From: Luteipulveratus mongoliensis
GTDB taxonomy: Bacteria; Actinomycetota; Actinomycetes; Actinomycetales; Dermatophilaceae
DNA: 64,000 nt
Direction: 5' to 3'
NCBI RefSeq assembly: GCF_001190945.1
Contig: NZ_CP011112.1
Span: 2,914,001 to 2,978,000, forward strand
Under the pieces are notes generated by a model. That model was not told where the DNA came from. It saw only the letters and a list, made by a program, of their open reading frames with translations, and did not search any database. Below, one piece after another: positions 41,751 to 50,488 of the stretch. Position numbers and translations under genes: made by a program. The first letter of the stretch is position 1. Every line of letters begins with the position of its first letter.

Positions 41751-42434
41751 ATGTTGACCCAGGACAAGCCCTTTGTGAGTCTGCGCGCCATGAACGCACT
41801 GGCTGCCCTTGTCGTCGTGCTCGGCTGGCTGGCGGCCGTGGGTGGCGTGGTGTACGCGATCAACGGTGCGACCCAGGCGGGCGGCTCGATCACCGTCTCT
41901 GCGCAGGTGCACGATCTGACCGGGACCACAGTTCGGGACAGCGTGCCGGCCGACGCAACGCTTCGTCCGACGGGGAGCCAGTCGGCGCTTCAGCTAGGGC
42001 TGCCGAACAGCGGTACGGACAGCTGGATGCACACCCCGGCCGACTCCTGGTTGCTCACGACAGGGGACTCCTCCGTTGCTGAACAGCTCCTGTCGCGCGG
42101 CGACGCGGTCATCTGGGGCCTGAGCGCTCTGGCGGCGGGCTACGCGCTGCGCGCCCTGATCCTGTCCATCAGCGCTGGCCGACCGTTCGCCGAGGGCAAC
42201 GCTCGCCGCATTGCCACCATGGGCGTTCTGGCGGTGGCAGCGTGCTGGGCCGGGTCTGCCTCGACGGGTGCTGCGGCCGTCGTGGTTGCCGATCGAGTGG
42301 GCGTGACGTCACAGGTGAACGGCGTCCTGTCGTTCTCGCTCCTGCCGCTGGTGGTCCTGCCCTTCGTCCTGGTTCTCGCCGAGGCGTTCCGGCGCGGCGG
42401 GGAGCTGGCGCGCGACGTCGACGGCCTCGTGTGA
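41751..42434 (+). CDS. DUF2975-family membrane protein
   Basis: A 227-residue integral membrane protein with four likely helices (about 15-37, 118-140, 152-175 and 195-215) and a ~75-residue polar loop, probably extracellular, between the first two. Its second half (SISAGRPFAEGNARRIATMG) matches the DUF2975 pattern. Such genes occur in pairs with a tiny Cro/CI-type HTH gene, as here. The ATG follows GGGAGG, and the stop overlaps the regulator's ATG. Biochemical function unknown. Confidence 0.82.
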   Translation: MLTQDKPFVSLRAMNALAALVVVLGWLAAVGGVVYAINGATQAGGSITVSAQVHDLTGTTVRDSVPADATLRPTGSQSALQLGLPNSGTDSWMHTPADSWLLTTGDSSVAEQLLSRGDAVIWGLSALAAGYALRALILSISAGRPFAEGNARRIATMGVLAVAACWAGSASTGAAAVVVADRVGVTSQVNGVLSFSLLPLVVLPFVLVLAEAFRRGGELARDVDGLV

Positions 42435-42658
42435 TGGCAGCTCCCGAGCACCGGGTCACCTGCCATCTCGACCGATTGCTCGAGGAGCGCGGCATGACCC
42501 TGACTGAGCTGGCCGAACGTGTCGGCGTCACGGTGGTCAACTTGTCGGTGCTCAAGAACGACCGAGCCAAGGCGATCCGGTTCTCGACACTGACTGGCAT
42601 CTGCGAGGTTCTCCGGTGCGAGCCGGGCGACGTCCTCTCGCTGCGCGCCGCACCCTGA
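42434..42658 (+). CDS. small Cro/CI-type HTH regulator (YozG-like)
   Basis: A 74-residue protein that is almost entirely one XRE-family HTH: LDRLLEERGMTLTELAERVG then VTVVNLSVLKNDRAKAIRFSTL. It matches the small regulators paired with DUF2975 membrane proteins. It overlaps that gene by one to three bases and so is made from the same message. Autorepression through the tandem TATCGA palindromes at 41697-41727 is the simplest model, with the membrane protein possibly sensing or sequestering it; this is inference. Confidence 0.85.
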   Translation: MAAPEHRVTCHLDRLLEERGMTLTELAERVGVTVVNLSVLKNDRAKAIRFSTLTGICEVLRCEPGDVLSLRAAP

Positions 42659-42694
42659 ACGAGCGGTGTCGGTCCTGACCACCAGGATGGCCGG

Positions 42695-43312
42695 ATGAAC
42701 AGAGCGCAGCTCGAGGCCGACCTCGTGACCTACTACGACAGCGAGGCGGCCGAACGCACGGTGCGCGCACTGCCGCCCGAGCGAGAGGCCGCGCGGTCGT
42801 CGTACGCCGACCTGCTCGGTCGCGAGAACCGCGCCTCGGTGCTGGAGATCGGTTCCGGTCCGGGTCGGGACGGTGTGGCGCTGCGTGACACCGGTCTGCG
42901 CTACACCGGCGTCGACCTCGCGCCGGAGAGCGTCGCGCTGTGCCGTCAGGAAGGGCTGGACGTCCACGTCGCCTCGGTGCACGAGCTGCCGTTCGAGGAC
43001 GACGCGTTCGAGGCCGGCTGGACGATGAGCACCCTGCTGCACGTACCCGACACGGACCTCGACTCCGCGCTCGGCGAGATCGTCCGTGTGCTGCGACCCG
43101 GAGCTCCGTTGGCGGTCGGCGTCTGGGGTGCAGCGCAGTCGCGCGAGGAGACCTGGGACGAGGGCACCGGGTTCGGGCCGCGGTTCTTCAGCCTCCGCAG
43201 CGACGCCGACCTGCGGGAGCAGCTCGCGTCGTACGGCGAGATCGAGGAGTTCCGCACCTGGCCCGGACACGGCGGTCTCCACTACCAGTGGGCCGTGCTG
43301 CGCTGCCGCTGA
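42695..43312 (+). CDS. class I SAM-dependent methyltransferase
   Basis: A 205-residue methyltransferase of the Methyltransf_11/25 type. Motif I is [12 protein letters not shown] (about residues 49-60), followed by the acidic SAM-ribose residue in YTGVDLAP and the post-[21 protein letters not shown]. The substrate is not indicated. The ATG at 42695 has no Shine-Dalgarno; CAGGAT ends six bases upstream and may be a leaderless -10. It stands alone, between the DUF2975 pair and hisI. Confidence 0.85.
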   Translation: MNRAQLEADLVTYYDSEAAERTVRALPPEREAARSSYADLLGRENRASVLEIGSGPGRDGVALRDTGLRYTGVDLAPESVALCRQEGLDVHVASVHELPFEDDAFEAGWTMSTLLHVPDTDLDSALGEIVRVLRPGAPLAVGVWGAAQSREETWDEGTGFGPRFFSLRSDADLREQLASYGEIEEFRTWPGHGGLHYQWAVLRCR

Positions 43313-43475
43313 TCGACGCAGGGGCACCCTCAAACCCAGGCGACTCGCCACCTCGCAGATGCCTCCCCTACGTGGGGGTCACTCTCGACGTAGCGAGTCA
43401 CTTTGCGGATGCAAAAGAAGGCCGGCCGTGGTCCGTCCCGATCCGCGCCACGTCCAACCGCTGTACTCCTGCCGA

Positions 43476-43499
43476 CCGGCCATCGTGAACAATGGCCGG
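43476..43499 (+). promoter_or_regulatory. inverted repeat over the hisI start-proximal promoter
   Basis: CCGGCCAT (43476-43483) and ATGGCCGG (43492-43499) form a perfect 8-bp dyad with an 8-base spacer, ending directly before the hisI GTG at 43500. The -10-like AACAAT (43488-43493) lies inside it, six bases from the GTG. It fits an operator over a leaderless promoter for the hisI-trp genes. The rest of the gap 43313-43475 shows no gene. Confidence 0.5.
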
Positions 43500-43856
43500 G
43501 TGCCTGACGAGACCGCTCTGCCCCCGGACGTCGCCGCGCGTCTGAAGCGCGATGCCGACGGCCTGGTCGCCGCCGTCATCCAGCAGCACGACACCGGTGA
43601 GGTGCTCATGCTCGGCTGGATGAACGACGAGGCCCTGCACCGCACGCTGACCGAAGGTCGCGTGACGTTCTGGTCGCGCAGCCGCGGCGAGTACTGGCGC
43701 AAGGGCGACACCTCCGGTCACGTGCAGCACGTCCGATCCGTCGCCATCGACTGTGACGGCGACGCGCTGCTCGTGCGGGTCGACCAGGTGGGTGCGGCCT
43801 GCCACACCGGCGAGCGCACCTGCTTCTTCACCGACATCCCGGCGGTCGTGGCATGA
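43500..43856 (+). CDS. hisI: phosphoribosyl-AMP cyclohydrolase
   Basis: HisI opens the purine ring of phosphoribosyl-AMP, the third step of histidine synthesis. The 118-residue protein has [14 protein letters not shown] (~30-43), [18 protein letters not shown] (~57-74), the metal aspartates in IDCDGDALL, and the zinc cysteines in [11 protein letters not shown]. The GTG at 43500 is chosen by homology. It overlaps trpE by four bases, coupling histidine and tryptophan genes as in mycobacteria. Confidence 0.95.
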   Translation: MPDETALPPDVAARLKRDADGLVAAVIQQHDTGEVLMLGWMNDEALHRTLTEGRVTFWSRSRGEYWRKGDTSGHVQHVRSVAIDCDGDALLVRVDQVGAACHTGERTCFFTDIPAVVA

Positions 43857-45397
43857 GCTCGCAGGACGTTCACGCGGACCTGAGCTGGGGTACGACCTGG
43901 CCCAGCCTGCCGGTCTTCGCCGAGCTGGCGCGCGAGCGGCGAGTCATCCCCGTCGTACGCCGGCTGCTCGCCGACGGGGAGACCCCGCTGGGCGTCTACC
44001 GGAAGCTGGCCCAGGACCGCCCGGGCACCTTCCTGCTGGAGTCGGCCGAGCACGGTGGCGTGTGGTCGCGCTACTCGATCATCGGCGCGTCCAGTCACGC
44101 GACGCTGACCGAGCAGGACGGCGAGGCGACCTGGCTGGGAGAGCCCCCTGTCGGCGTACCCACCGGTGGCAGCCCGACCGACGCGCTGCGGGACACGGTC
44201 GCGGCGCTGGCGACCGTCCCGATCCCTGGCCTGCCGCCGCTGACGGGCGGCATGGTCGGCACGGTCACCTACGACGCCGTACGCCGGTGGGAACGTCTCC
44301 CTGACACCGGCACCGACGACCTGGACCTGCCCGAGGTCGCGATGATGCTCGCGACCGATCTCGCGGTGCTCGACCACCGTGACGGCTCGCTGCTGCTCGT
44401 GGCCAACGCGATCAACTACGACAACACCGACGCACGGGTCGAGAACGCCTGGGCCGATGCTGTTGAGCGGCTGGACCGGATGACCGCTCAACTCGCGGCC
44501 GCCGCGCCCTCCACCGTGGCCGTCCCGCACCCGGTCGAGCTCGAGCCGAGCAGCACGCACACGCGCGAGCAGTTCCACGACATGGTCGAGCGCTGCAAGG
44601 AGGACATTCGCGCCGGCGAGGCGTTCCAGATCGTGGTGTCGCAGCGCTTCTCGGTGCCCTGTGCGGCCGATGCGCTGGACGTCTACCGCGCGCTGCGCGC
44701 CTCCAACCCGAGCCCCTATATGTATCTCCTGCGGCTGCCGCACCCGGACGGATCGACCTATGACGTGGTCGGGTCAAGCCCGGAGGCGCTCGTCAAGGTG
44801 ACCGGACGCAAGGTCATCACCCACCCGATCGCTGGGTCCCGCCCACGCGGCAAGACTCCTGAGGACGACCAGCGGCTGGCCGACGAGCTGTCTGCCGACC
44901 CCAAGGAGCGCGCTGAGCACCTGATGCTGGTCGACCTCTCCCGCAACGACCTGCAGCGCGTCTGCAGGGCCGGGACGGTCGACACGGTGGAGTTCATGCA
45001 GGTCCGTCACTACAGCCACATCATGCATCTGGAGTCGACGGTGATCGGCGAGCTGAAGGCGGGCCGGTCGGCGTACGACGTGCTGGTGGCGACCTTCCCG
45101 GCCGGCACGTTGTCCGGCGCGCCCAAGCCGCGAGCCATGCAGATCATCGACGAGCTGGAGCCGAGCCGACGCGGTGTCTATGGGGGAGTGGTCGGCTACC
45201 TCGACTTTGCCGGTGACCTCGACCTGGCGATCGCGATCCGCACCGCCGTGCTCAAGGAGGGCACCGCCCATGTCCAGGCCGGGGCCGGCATCGTCGCCGA
45301 CTCGGTGCCGGAGAGTGAGTACCAGGAGACGATCACCAAGGCCGCGGCAGCGCTGCGCGCCGTGTCGATCGCGACCGGCATGCGAGCCCCTCGATGA
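43853..45397 (+). CDS. trpE: anthranilate synthase component I
   Basis: TrpE makes anthranilate from chorismate with ammonia from TrpG. The 514-residue protein has the tryptophan feedback motif LLESA at about residues 61-65 and the conserved chorismate-binding C-terminal half ([63 protein letters not shown] in part). The intact LLES suggests allosteric control by tryptophan. trpG and trpD are not in the window. No leader peptide or attenuator can lie directly before it, since it overlaps hisI. Confidence 0.96.
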   Translation: MSSQDVHADLSWGTTWPSLPVFAELARERRVIPVVRRLLADGETPLGVYRKLAQDRPGTFLLESAEHGGVWSRYSIIGASSHATLTEQDGEATWLGEPPVGVPTGGSPTDALRDTVAALATVPIPGLPPLTGGMVGTVTYDAVRRWERLPDTGTDDLDLPEVAMMLATDLAVLDHRDGSLLLVANAINYDNTDARVENAWADAVERLDRMTAQLAAAAPSTVAVPHPVELEPSSTHTREQFHDMVERCKEDIRAGEAFQIVVSQRFSVPCAADALDVYRALRASNPSPYMYLLRLPHPDGSTYDVVGSSPEALVKVTGRKVITHPIAGSRPRGKTPEDDQRLADELSADPKERAEHLMLVDLSRNDLQRVCRAGTVDTVEFMQVRHYSHIMHLESTVIGELKAGRSAYDVLVATFPAGTLSGAPKPRAMQIIDELEPSRRGVYGGVVGYLDFAGDLDLAIAIRTAVLKEGTAHVQAGAGIVADSVPESEYQETITKAAAALRAVSIATGMRAPR

Positions 45398-45981
45398 CCG
45401 CCAAGCGCACCGTCCTGATCGAGGTGCTCGTTGCCGCGGTGGTGCTACTCGCGTGCAGCGCACGCACCTGGGTCGAGGGCACGGTCAGTGACGTGGTGCT
45501 GCAGGACAGCACCGTCTCGGTGTCCGGCAGCAAGGCCGCTGCCGGTGTGGTTGCAGGGGCCCTGGTCGGTGCGGCAGCCGCGGTTGCTACGGCGACGGGT
45601 GGTCGGATCGTACGTTGGGTCGGCGCGATAGCGGCGCTGCTCGCCGGGCTGCTGGCTGTCGTGCTGACCCTGCGGGTCATCCTCGACCCGAGCGATGTCG
45701 TCGGCCGTCAGGCGGCGACCACGACCGGCCGCACCGGATCGGTCGAGGCCGACGGCTCGGTCACCGTATGGGTCTGGATCGCCCTGGTCGGAGCCCTGCT
45801 GCTCCTCGCCGCTGGTGCCTCCGCCACGGTCGGGATGCGCCGTTGGGCGGGCCTCTCCTCCCGCTATGACGCACCGACGGCCGACAAGCCGGCCCGTCAG
45901 GAGTCGGACTGGGAACGACTGAGCAAGGGTGAGGACCCGACGGCAGACGCCGATGTCGACGCGGCCGACCCGCCGCGCTGA
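45394..45981 (+). CDS. Trp biosynthesis-associated membrane protein (TIGR02234)
   Basis: A 195-residue membrane protein with four likely helices (about 5-23, 45-68, 70-92 and 127-147) and a soluble, acidic C-terminal tail. Its position between trpE and trpC, and start overlapping the trpE stop, match the actinobacterial Trp_oprn_chp family. It has no known reaction. Roles in transport or in anchoring the Trp enzymes have been suggested only by location. Confidence 0.85.
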   Translation: MTAKRTVLIEVLVAAVVLLACSARTWVEGTVSDVVLQDSTVSVSGSKAAAGVVAGALVGAAAAVATATGGRIVRWVGAIAALLAGLLAVVLTLRVILDPSDVVGRQAATTTGRTGSVEADGSVTVWVWIALVGALLLLAAGASATVGMRRWAGLSSRYDAPTADKPARQESDWERLSKGEDPTADADVDAADPPR

Positions 45982-46013
45982 GACTCCGTTGCTGTGCGTT
46001 CCTGCGCGCCTGC

Positions 46014-46045
46014 CACAATGAGGCCGACCGCCACGGTGGGCGGTC
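46014..46045 (+). promoter_or_regulatory. possible internal trp promoter and leader hairpin
   Basis: CACAAT (46014-46019) is -10-like, with TTGCTG 19 bp upstream. It is followed by GACCGCC (46026-46032) and GGCGGTC (46039-46045), a 7-bp stem around ACGGTG, ahead of the GAAGGAG ribosome binding site at 46057-46063. It may give separate expression or regulation of the downstream genes. Weak evidence. Confidence 0.35.
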
Positions 46046-46072
46046 CACCCCAGATCGAAGGAGTCCCCACGC

Positions 46073-46312
46073 ATGTCTGACGACCACGACGAGAACCACG
46101 GCCACAGCGTCGCGGCGTGGACCGGAGTCTTCGCCCTGATCATCGCCTCCGGCCTCATCTCGGTCGGTGTCGCGTGGGGTGCGCACCTGTGGACGTTCCT
46201 CGGCATCGCGGTCGGCGTCGTCGGCTTCGTCGGGTCCATCGTGCTCAGCAAGACCGGCTTCGGCGTCGAGGCGAAGAGGCTGCAGGCGCAGGGCCACCAG
46301 GGCGTGCGCTGA
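46073..46312 (+). CDS. HGxxPAAW-family small membrane protein
   Basis: A 79-residue protein with two membrane helices (about residues 17-36 and 41-58). The family signature HGHSxAAW appears at 9-16, reading HGHSVAAW, with Val at the position where Pro is usual. These proteins are found almost only in actinobacterial trp clusters, between the TIGR02234 protein and trpC, as here. Function unknown. ATG with GAAGGAG ten bases upstream. Confidence 0.87.
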   Translation: MSDDHDENHGHSVAAWTGVFALIIASGLISVGVAWGAHLWTFLGIAVGVVGFVGSIVLSKTGFGVEAKRLQAQGHQGVR

Positions 46313-46362
46313 CCCGCTGTCCGGCAGGCAGACCGTCGTCCGGGCGGTCCGAGATCGGCAGG

Positions 46363-46368
46363 TAGCCT
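46363..46368 (+). promoter_or_regulatory. -10 box of probable leaderless trpC promoter
   Basis: TAGCCT ends six bases before the trpC GTG. The 12-mer TAGCCTGCTGCG is shared with the fbiC start region. No Shine-Dalgarno lies between it and the start codon. Confidence 0.55.
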
Positions 46369-46374
46369 GCTGCG

Positions 46375-47166
46375 GTGCCCACGGTCCTCGACGAGATCAT
46401 CAGCGGGGTCCGTGAGGACCTCGACGTCCGCCGGCGTACGACATCGCTGGCCGACCTGCAGAGTCGGGTGAGCGATCTCCCGCCCGCCCTCGACGCCCTC
46501 GCAGCATTGCGTGCCGACGGGCCGGTCAAGGTCATCGCCGAGGTCAAGCGCCGCAGTCCCAGCAAGGGCGACCTGGCGGCCATCGCCGATCCGGCAGCTC
46601 TTGCCGCGGACTATGCCGCCGGTGGCGCCTCGGTCATCTCCGTCCTCACCGAGCAGCGTCGCTTCGGCGGCACTCTCGATGACCTGGACGCGGTGCGGGC
46701 CGCGGTCTCGATCCCGTTGCTGCGCAAGGACTTCATGGTCAGCGACTACCAGCTCTGGGAGGCTCGCGCACACGGCGCGGACGTCATCCTGCTGATCGTC
46801 GCGGCACTCGATGACAGCCGGCTGCGCGACCTCCACCAGCTGGCCGGTGAGCTCGGTATGACGGCGCTGGTCGAGGTGCACGACGAGCCCGAGACCGAGC
46901 GTGCGGCCTCGCTCGGGGCGTCCGTCATCGGCATCAACGCCCGCAACCTCAAGACACTCGACGTCGACCGTACGACGTTCGCCCGCCTCTCCCCGCTGGT
47001 CCCGTCGAGCGCGGTCACCGTCGCCGAGTCCGGCGTACGAGGTCCGGCCGATGTCTCCGACTACGTCGCCGCAGGTGCGGACGCCGTGCTGGTGGGGGAA
47101 GCCCTCGTCACCGGCGGCGACCCGCGAGCCGCGGTCGGCCGCCTGCGCCAAGGAAGTGAGTCATGA
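46375..47166 (+). CDS. trpC: indole-3-glycerol phosphate synthase
   Basis: TrpC closes the indole ring. The 263-residue TIM barrel shows [16 protein letters not shown] (~52-67; catalytic Lys), [41 protein letters not shown] and [12 protein letters not shown], all conserved. The GTG at 46375 is the natural start ([15 protein letters not shown]). It is separate from trpF; phosphoribosylanthranilate isomerase must come from a dual-function PriA/HisA elsewhere. It is coupled to trpB by a four-base overlap. Confidence 0.96.
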   Translation: MPTVLDEIISGVREDLDVRRRTTSLADLQSRVSDLPPALDALAALRADGPVKVIAEVKRRSPSKGDLAAIADPAALAADYAAGGASVISVLTEQRRFGGTLDDLDAVRAAVSIPLLRKDFMVSDYQLWEARAHGADVILLIVAALDDSRLRDLHQLAGELGMTALVEVHDEPETERAASLGASVIGINARNLKTLDVDRTTFARLSPLVPSSAVTVAESGVRGPADVSDYVAAGADAVLVGEALVTGGDPRAAVGRLRQGSES

Positions 47167-48389
47167 ACCAGGACAACAGGATTGGGCGCTTCGGCGACTA
47201 CGGCGGGCGCTACGTCCCCGAGGCGTTGGTGGCTGCGCTCGAGGAGCTCGATGAGCAGCGCCTGAAGGCGATGCACGACCCCGGGTTCCTCGGGCAGCTC
47301 GCTGAGCTGCACCGCACCTACACCGGCAGACCGAGCATCATCACCGAGGTGCCGCGCTTTGCCGAGCACTGTGGCGGGGCGCGCGTGGTCCTCAAGCGCG
47401 AGGACCTCAACCACACCGGTTCGCACAAGATCAACAACGTGCTGGGCCAAGCGCTGCTCACCCAACGGATGGGCAAGCGACGCGTCATCGCTGAGACCGG
47501 CGCAGGACAGCACGGCGTCGCGACCGCCACCGCCGCTGCCCTGCTCGGCCTGGAGTGCGTCGTCTACATGGGCCGGGTCGACACCGAGCGGCAGGCGCTC
47601 AACGTCGCCCGCATGCGACTGCTCGGTGCCGAGGTCGTCCCGGTCGACCACGGCAGCCGCACCCTCAAGGACGCGGTCAACGAGGCCTTCCGCGACTGGG
47701 TGACCAACGTCGACGACACGCACTACGTCCTCGGCACCGTCACCGGTCCCTACCCGTTCCCGGAGATGGTGCGTGACTTCCACCGCATCATCGGCGTCGA
47801 GGCGCGGCAACAGGTGCTGGACACCTTCGGTCGGCTGCCGGACGCGGTGTGCGCGTGCGTCGGCGGCGGGTCCAACGCGATGGGCATCTTCCACCGCTTC
47901 ATCGACGACACCGACGTCCGCCTCATCGGCTTCGAGGGCGGGGGAGAAGGCCCGGAGTCGGGGCGGCACGCGGCGCGCTTCAGCGGCGAGGCGACCCCCG
48001 GCGTACTCCATGGCGCGTTCACCTACGTGCTGCAGGACGACGACGGTCAGACGATCGAGTCGCACTCGGTGTCGGCCGGCCTGGACTACCCGAGCGTCGG
48101 CCCGGAGCACGCCTACCTCAAGGACATCGGTCGGGCGGAGTACCAGCCGATCACCGACGACGAAGCGATGGAGGCGTTCAAGCTGCTGTCGCAGACCGAG
48201 GGCATCCTCCCGGCGATCGAGAGCGCGCACGCTCTCGCCGGCGCGATGAAGGTCGGTCGCCAGCTCGGTCCGGACGGCTTGGTGCTGGTTAACCTGTCCG
48301 GCAGGGGAGACAAGGACGTCGACACGGCTGCGCGCTGGTTCGGCCTGCTTCCTGACAAGGCGGACAAGGCAGAGGGAGAGCAGTCGTGA
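47163..48389 (+). CDS. trpB: tryptophan synthase, beta chain
   Basis: TrpB joins indole to serine using pyridoxal phosphate. In the 408-residue protein the PLP lysine lies in [14 protein letters not shown] (~84-97), with [13 protein letters not shown], the phosphate loop [12 protein letters not shown] and [10 protein letters not shown]. It begins [11 protein letters not shown], the classical TrpB1 start. It is coupled to trpA by a four-base overlap, as suits partners of one channelled enzyme. Confidence 0.97.
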   Translation: MNQDNRIGRFGDYGGRYVPEALVAALEELDEQRLKAMHDPGFLGQLAELHRTYTGRPSIITEVPRFAEHCGGARVVLKREDLNHTGSHKINNVLGQALLTQRMGKRRVIAETGAGQHGVATATAAALLGLECVVYMGRVDTERQALNVARMRLLGAEVVPVDHGSRTLKDAVNEAFRDWVTNVDDTHYVLGTVTGPYPFPEMVRDFHRIIGVEARQQVLDTFGRLPDAVCACVGGGSNAMGIFHRFIDDTDVRLIGFEGGGEGPESGRHAARFSGEATPGVLHGAFTYVLQDDDGQTIESHSVSAGLDYPSVGPEHAYLKDIGRAEYQPITDDEAMEAFKLLSQTEGILPAIESAHALAGAMKVGRQLGPDGLVLVNLSGRGDKDVDTAARWFGLLPDKADKAEGEQS

Positions 48390-49180
48390 GCCGGCTGAGT
48401 GAGGTGCTGGCCTCGACCAAGGCAGAGGGTCGAGCCGCACTGGTCGGCTACCTGCCGGTGGGCTTCCCCGACGTCGAGGGCTCGATCCGGGCGATGGAGG
48501 TCATGGTCGAGAACGGCGTCGACGTCGTCGAGATCGGCCTGCCCTACACCGACCCGCTGATGGACGGCCCGATCATTCAGACGGCCGCGACCAAGGCCCT
48601 TGAGGCCGGCGTCCGTGTCGCTGACGTGATGAAGGCGGCCCGCGCCGTGTCGGCGACCGGTGCCGGCGCGCTGGTCATGACCTACTGGAACCCCGTACTC
48701 CGTTATGGCCCAGACCGATTCGCCGCGGATCTCGCGGCCGCCGGCGGGTCCGGACTCATCACACCGGATCTGGTGCCCGACGAGGCGCAGGACTGGATCG
48801 CGGCCAGCGAGGCGCACGACCTCGACCGGATCTTCCTGGTGGCCCCGAGTTCCACGGACGAGCGGCTGATCAGCACCACGGCTGCGTCGAGCGGGTTCGT
48901 CTATGCGACCGCGCTCATGGGTGTGACGGGAGCCCGCGACAGCGTCGGCGACGCCGCGTCGATCCTGGTGGGTCGCGTACGCCAGGTCACCGATCTCCCC
49001 GTGTGTGTCGGCCTCGGCGTCTCGACCGGAGCGCAGGCCAAGCAGGTCGCGCAGTTCGCCGATGGTGTGATCGTGGGCTCAGCCCTCGTCCGCTGCCTCG
49101 TCGAGGCACCCGACCTGGACGCGGGGCTTGCCGAGCTGGCGCGCGTGACACGAGAGCTCGCGGAGGGCGTCCGGGGATGA
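48386..49180 (+). CDS. trpA: tryptophan synthase, alpha chain
   Basis: TrpA splits indole-3-glycerol phosphate and passes indole to TrpB. The 264-residue TIM barrel has the catalytic Glu in [20 protein letters not shown] (about residue 51; Asp in PYTDP near 57), [11 protein letters not shown] and [12 protein letters not shown]. The GTG at 48386 overlaps trpB. The next gene starts inside its stop codon. Confidence 0.96.
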   Translation: MSRLSEVLASTKAEGRAALVGYLPVGFPDVEGSIRAMEVMVENGVDVVEIGLPYTDPLMDGPIIQTAATKALEAGVRVADVMKAARAVSATGAGALVMTYWNPVLRYGPDRFAADLAAAGGSGLITPDLVPDEAQDWIAASEAHDLDRIFLVAPSSTDERLISTTAASSGFVYATALMGVTGARDSVGDAASILVGRVRQVTDLPVCVGLGVSTGAQAKQVAQFADGVIVGSALVRCLVEAPDLDAGLAELARVTRELAEGVRG

Positions 49181-49680
49181 CTTCCAGCGTCCGGGCACTG
49201 CAGGGGACCTCGGATCGTTCCCTGGCCGTGAAGGACTGGATCGGCCTGGTGGCGAGACTGCTGCTGGGCGGGGTGCTGGTGGCCGCCGGGCTGCTCAAGA
49301 TCACCCATCTCGGCAGCTCGCGCACAGCGACGCGGGCCTATGACCTGATGCCTGTCGATCTCGCCAACTTCGTCGGCACTCTGCTGCCGATGCTGGAGAT
49401 CGTCCTCGGCCTGCTGCTGCTGGCCGGCCTGCTGACCCGCGGCACCGCCGTGCTCGGCGGCCTGCTGATGCTCGCCTTCATCGGTGGCATCGCCTCCGCC
49501 TGGGCGCGTGGCCTGACCATCGACTGCGGCTGCTTCGGCGGCGGTGGCTCGGTGGATGAGAACCAGACGAAGTACCTGCAGGAGATCCTGCGTGACACCG
49601 GGCTGGCGCTGTGCGCCGTCTGGTTGGTGGTCCGCCCGCGCTCCCGATGGAGCCTGGACGGGCGACTGTGGGGCAGCTGA
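49177..49680 (+). CDS. MauE/DoxX-like membrane protein
   Basis: A 167-residue protein with four membrane helices (about 22-42, 66-86, 90-110 and 136-155) in the DoxX/MauE arrangement. A CGCFGGGG motif at residues 117-124, on the loop after helix 3, gives two closely spaced cysteines of the kind found in MauE-type proteins linked to disulfide formation. It overlaps trpA and is followed by a DsbA-like gene, so it may reoxidise or partner that protein. This is inference; it is not a Trp enzyme. Confidence 0.8.
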   Translation: MTSSVRALQGTSDRSLAVKDWIGLVARLLLGGVLVAAGLLKITHLGSSRTATRAYDLMPVDLANFVGTLLPMLEIVLGLLLLAGLLTRGTAVLGGLLMLAFIGGIASAWARGLTIDCGCFGGGGSVDENQTKYLQEILRDTGLALCAVWLVVRPRSRWSLDGRLWGS

Positions 49681-49738
49681 CCCCGACCGAGACTGCGCCC
49701 CGGTCGTCCGGGGCTCGACGACCAAGGAGACTCAACGC

Positions 49739-50488
49739 ATGGCTCGCCCCGACGCCTCAGCCAAGCTCGCTGCCACCAAGCCGAAGGAAGGGCCGCCGAA
49801 GGCCCTCATCGCCGCGGTGATCGCGGTTGTCCTCGTGATCGTGGCCGGCGGGGCCTTCCTGCTGACCAACCCGTTCGGCAAGCTCGATGCCAAGGGTCCG
49901 AAGGCTTCCGTGGCTGAGGGCAACGGCGTCGTGATGTACCCGGGCAAGGCGAAGTCAGGCGTACCGACGGTTGATGTCTACGAGGACTTCCAGTGCCCGG
50001 TCTGCGGCCAGCTCGAGAAGAACAACGGCAAGTCGATCCAGCAGCTGGCGGCCGCGGGTGACATCAAGCTCGTCGTGCACATGATGTCCTTCCTGGACGA
50101 CAACCTCAGCAACGATTCGTCCAAGAGGGCTGCCAACGCGGGATTCTGTGCGGCCGATGCGGGCAAGTTCCCGGAGTACCACAACGCCGTCTTCGCCGGT
50201 CAGCCCACCCAGGAGGGCCAGGGCTACACCGACGACCAGCTGAAGAAGACCTTCGCCACAGGAGCCGGCATCACGGGAGCGGCCGCGACGACCTTCACCA
50301 AGTGTGTTGATGACGGGACCTACGACGACTACGTCAAGGACACCGAGAAGCGGTCCAACGACGACGGCATCAACGGCACGCCCGCGGTCAAGGTCGACGG
50401 CAAGAAGCTCGCGGACGACCAGGTCGGCCAGCTGATCCAGCAGCCGAACACCTTCCCTGCCGTGCTCAAGGCCGCGACCGGCAAGTGA
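49739..50488 (+). CDS. membrane-anchored DsbA-like thioredoxin-fold protein
   Basis: A 249-residue protein with a basic N-terminus, one membrane helix (about residues 22-43) and an extracytoplasmic DsbA-type thioredoxin domain. The active site is FQCPVCGQ (Cys86 and Cys89, CPVC), and a helical insertion and NGTPAVKVDGKKL (cis-proline loop) follow. The start ATG at 49739 is preceded by AAGGAG. It likely forms or isomerises disulfides in exported proteins. Gene order MauE-like, DsbA-like, lgt suggests joint service to envelope proteins. Confidence 0.88.
   Translation: MARPDASAKLAATKPKEGPPKALIAAVIAVVLVIVAGGAFLLTNPFGKLDAKGPKASVAEGNGVVMYPGKAKSGVPTVDVYEDFQCPVCGQLEKNNGKSIQQLAAAGDIKLVVHMMSFLDDNLSNDSSKRAANAGFCAADAGKFPEYHNAVFAGQPTQEGQGYTDDQLKKTFATGAGITGAAATTFTKCVDDGTYDDYVKDTEKRSNDDGINGTPAVKVDGKKLADDQVGQLIQQPNTFPAVLKAATGK

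Noticed and set aside
42434-42658. Antitoxin of a toxin-antitoxin pair with the DUF2975 gene
   Set aside because: The partner is a four-helix membrane protein with no toxin fold; DUF2975 plus small HTH is a known pairing without toxin evidence.
43313-43853. trp leader-peptide attenuator before trpE
   Set aside because: trpE overlaps hisI by four bases, and no Trp-rich short frame with alternate hairpins is seen upstream of hisI.
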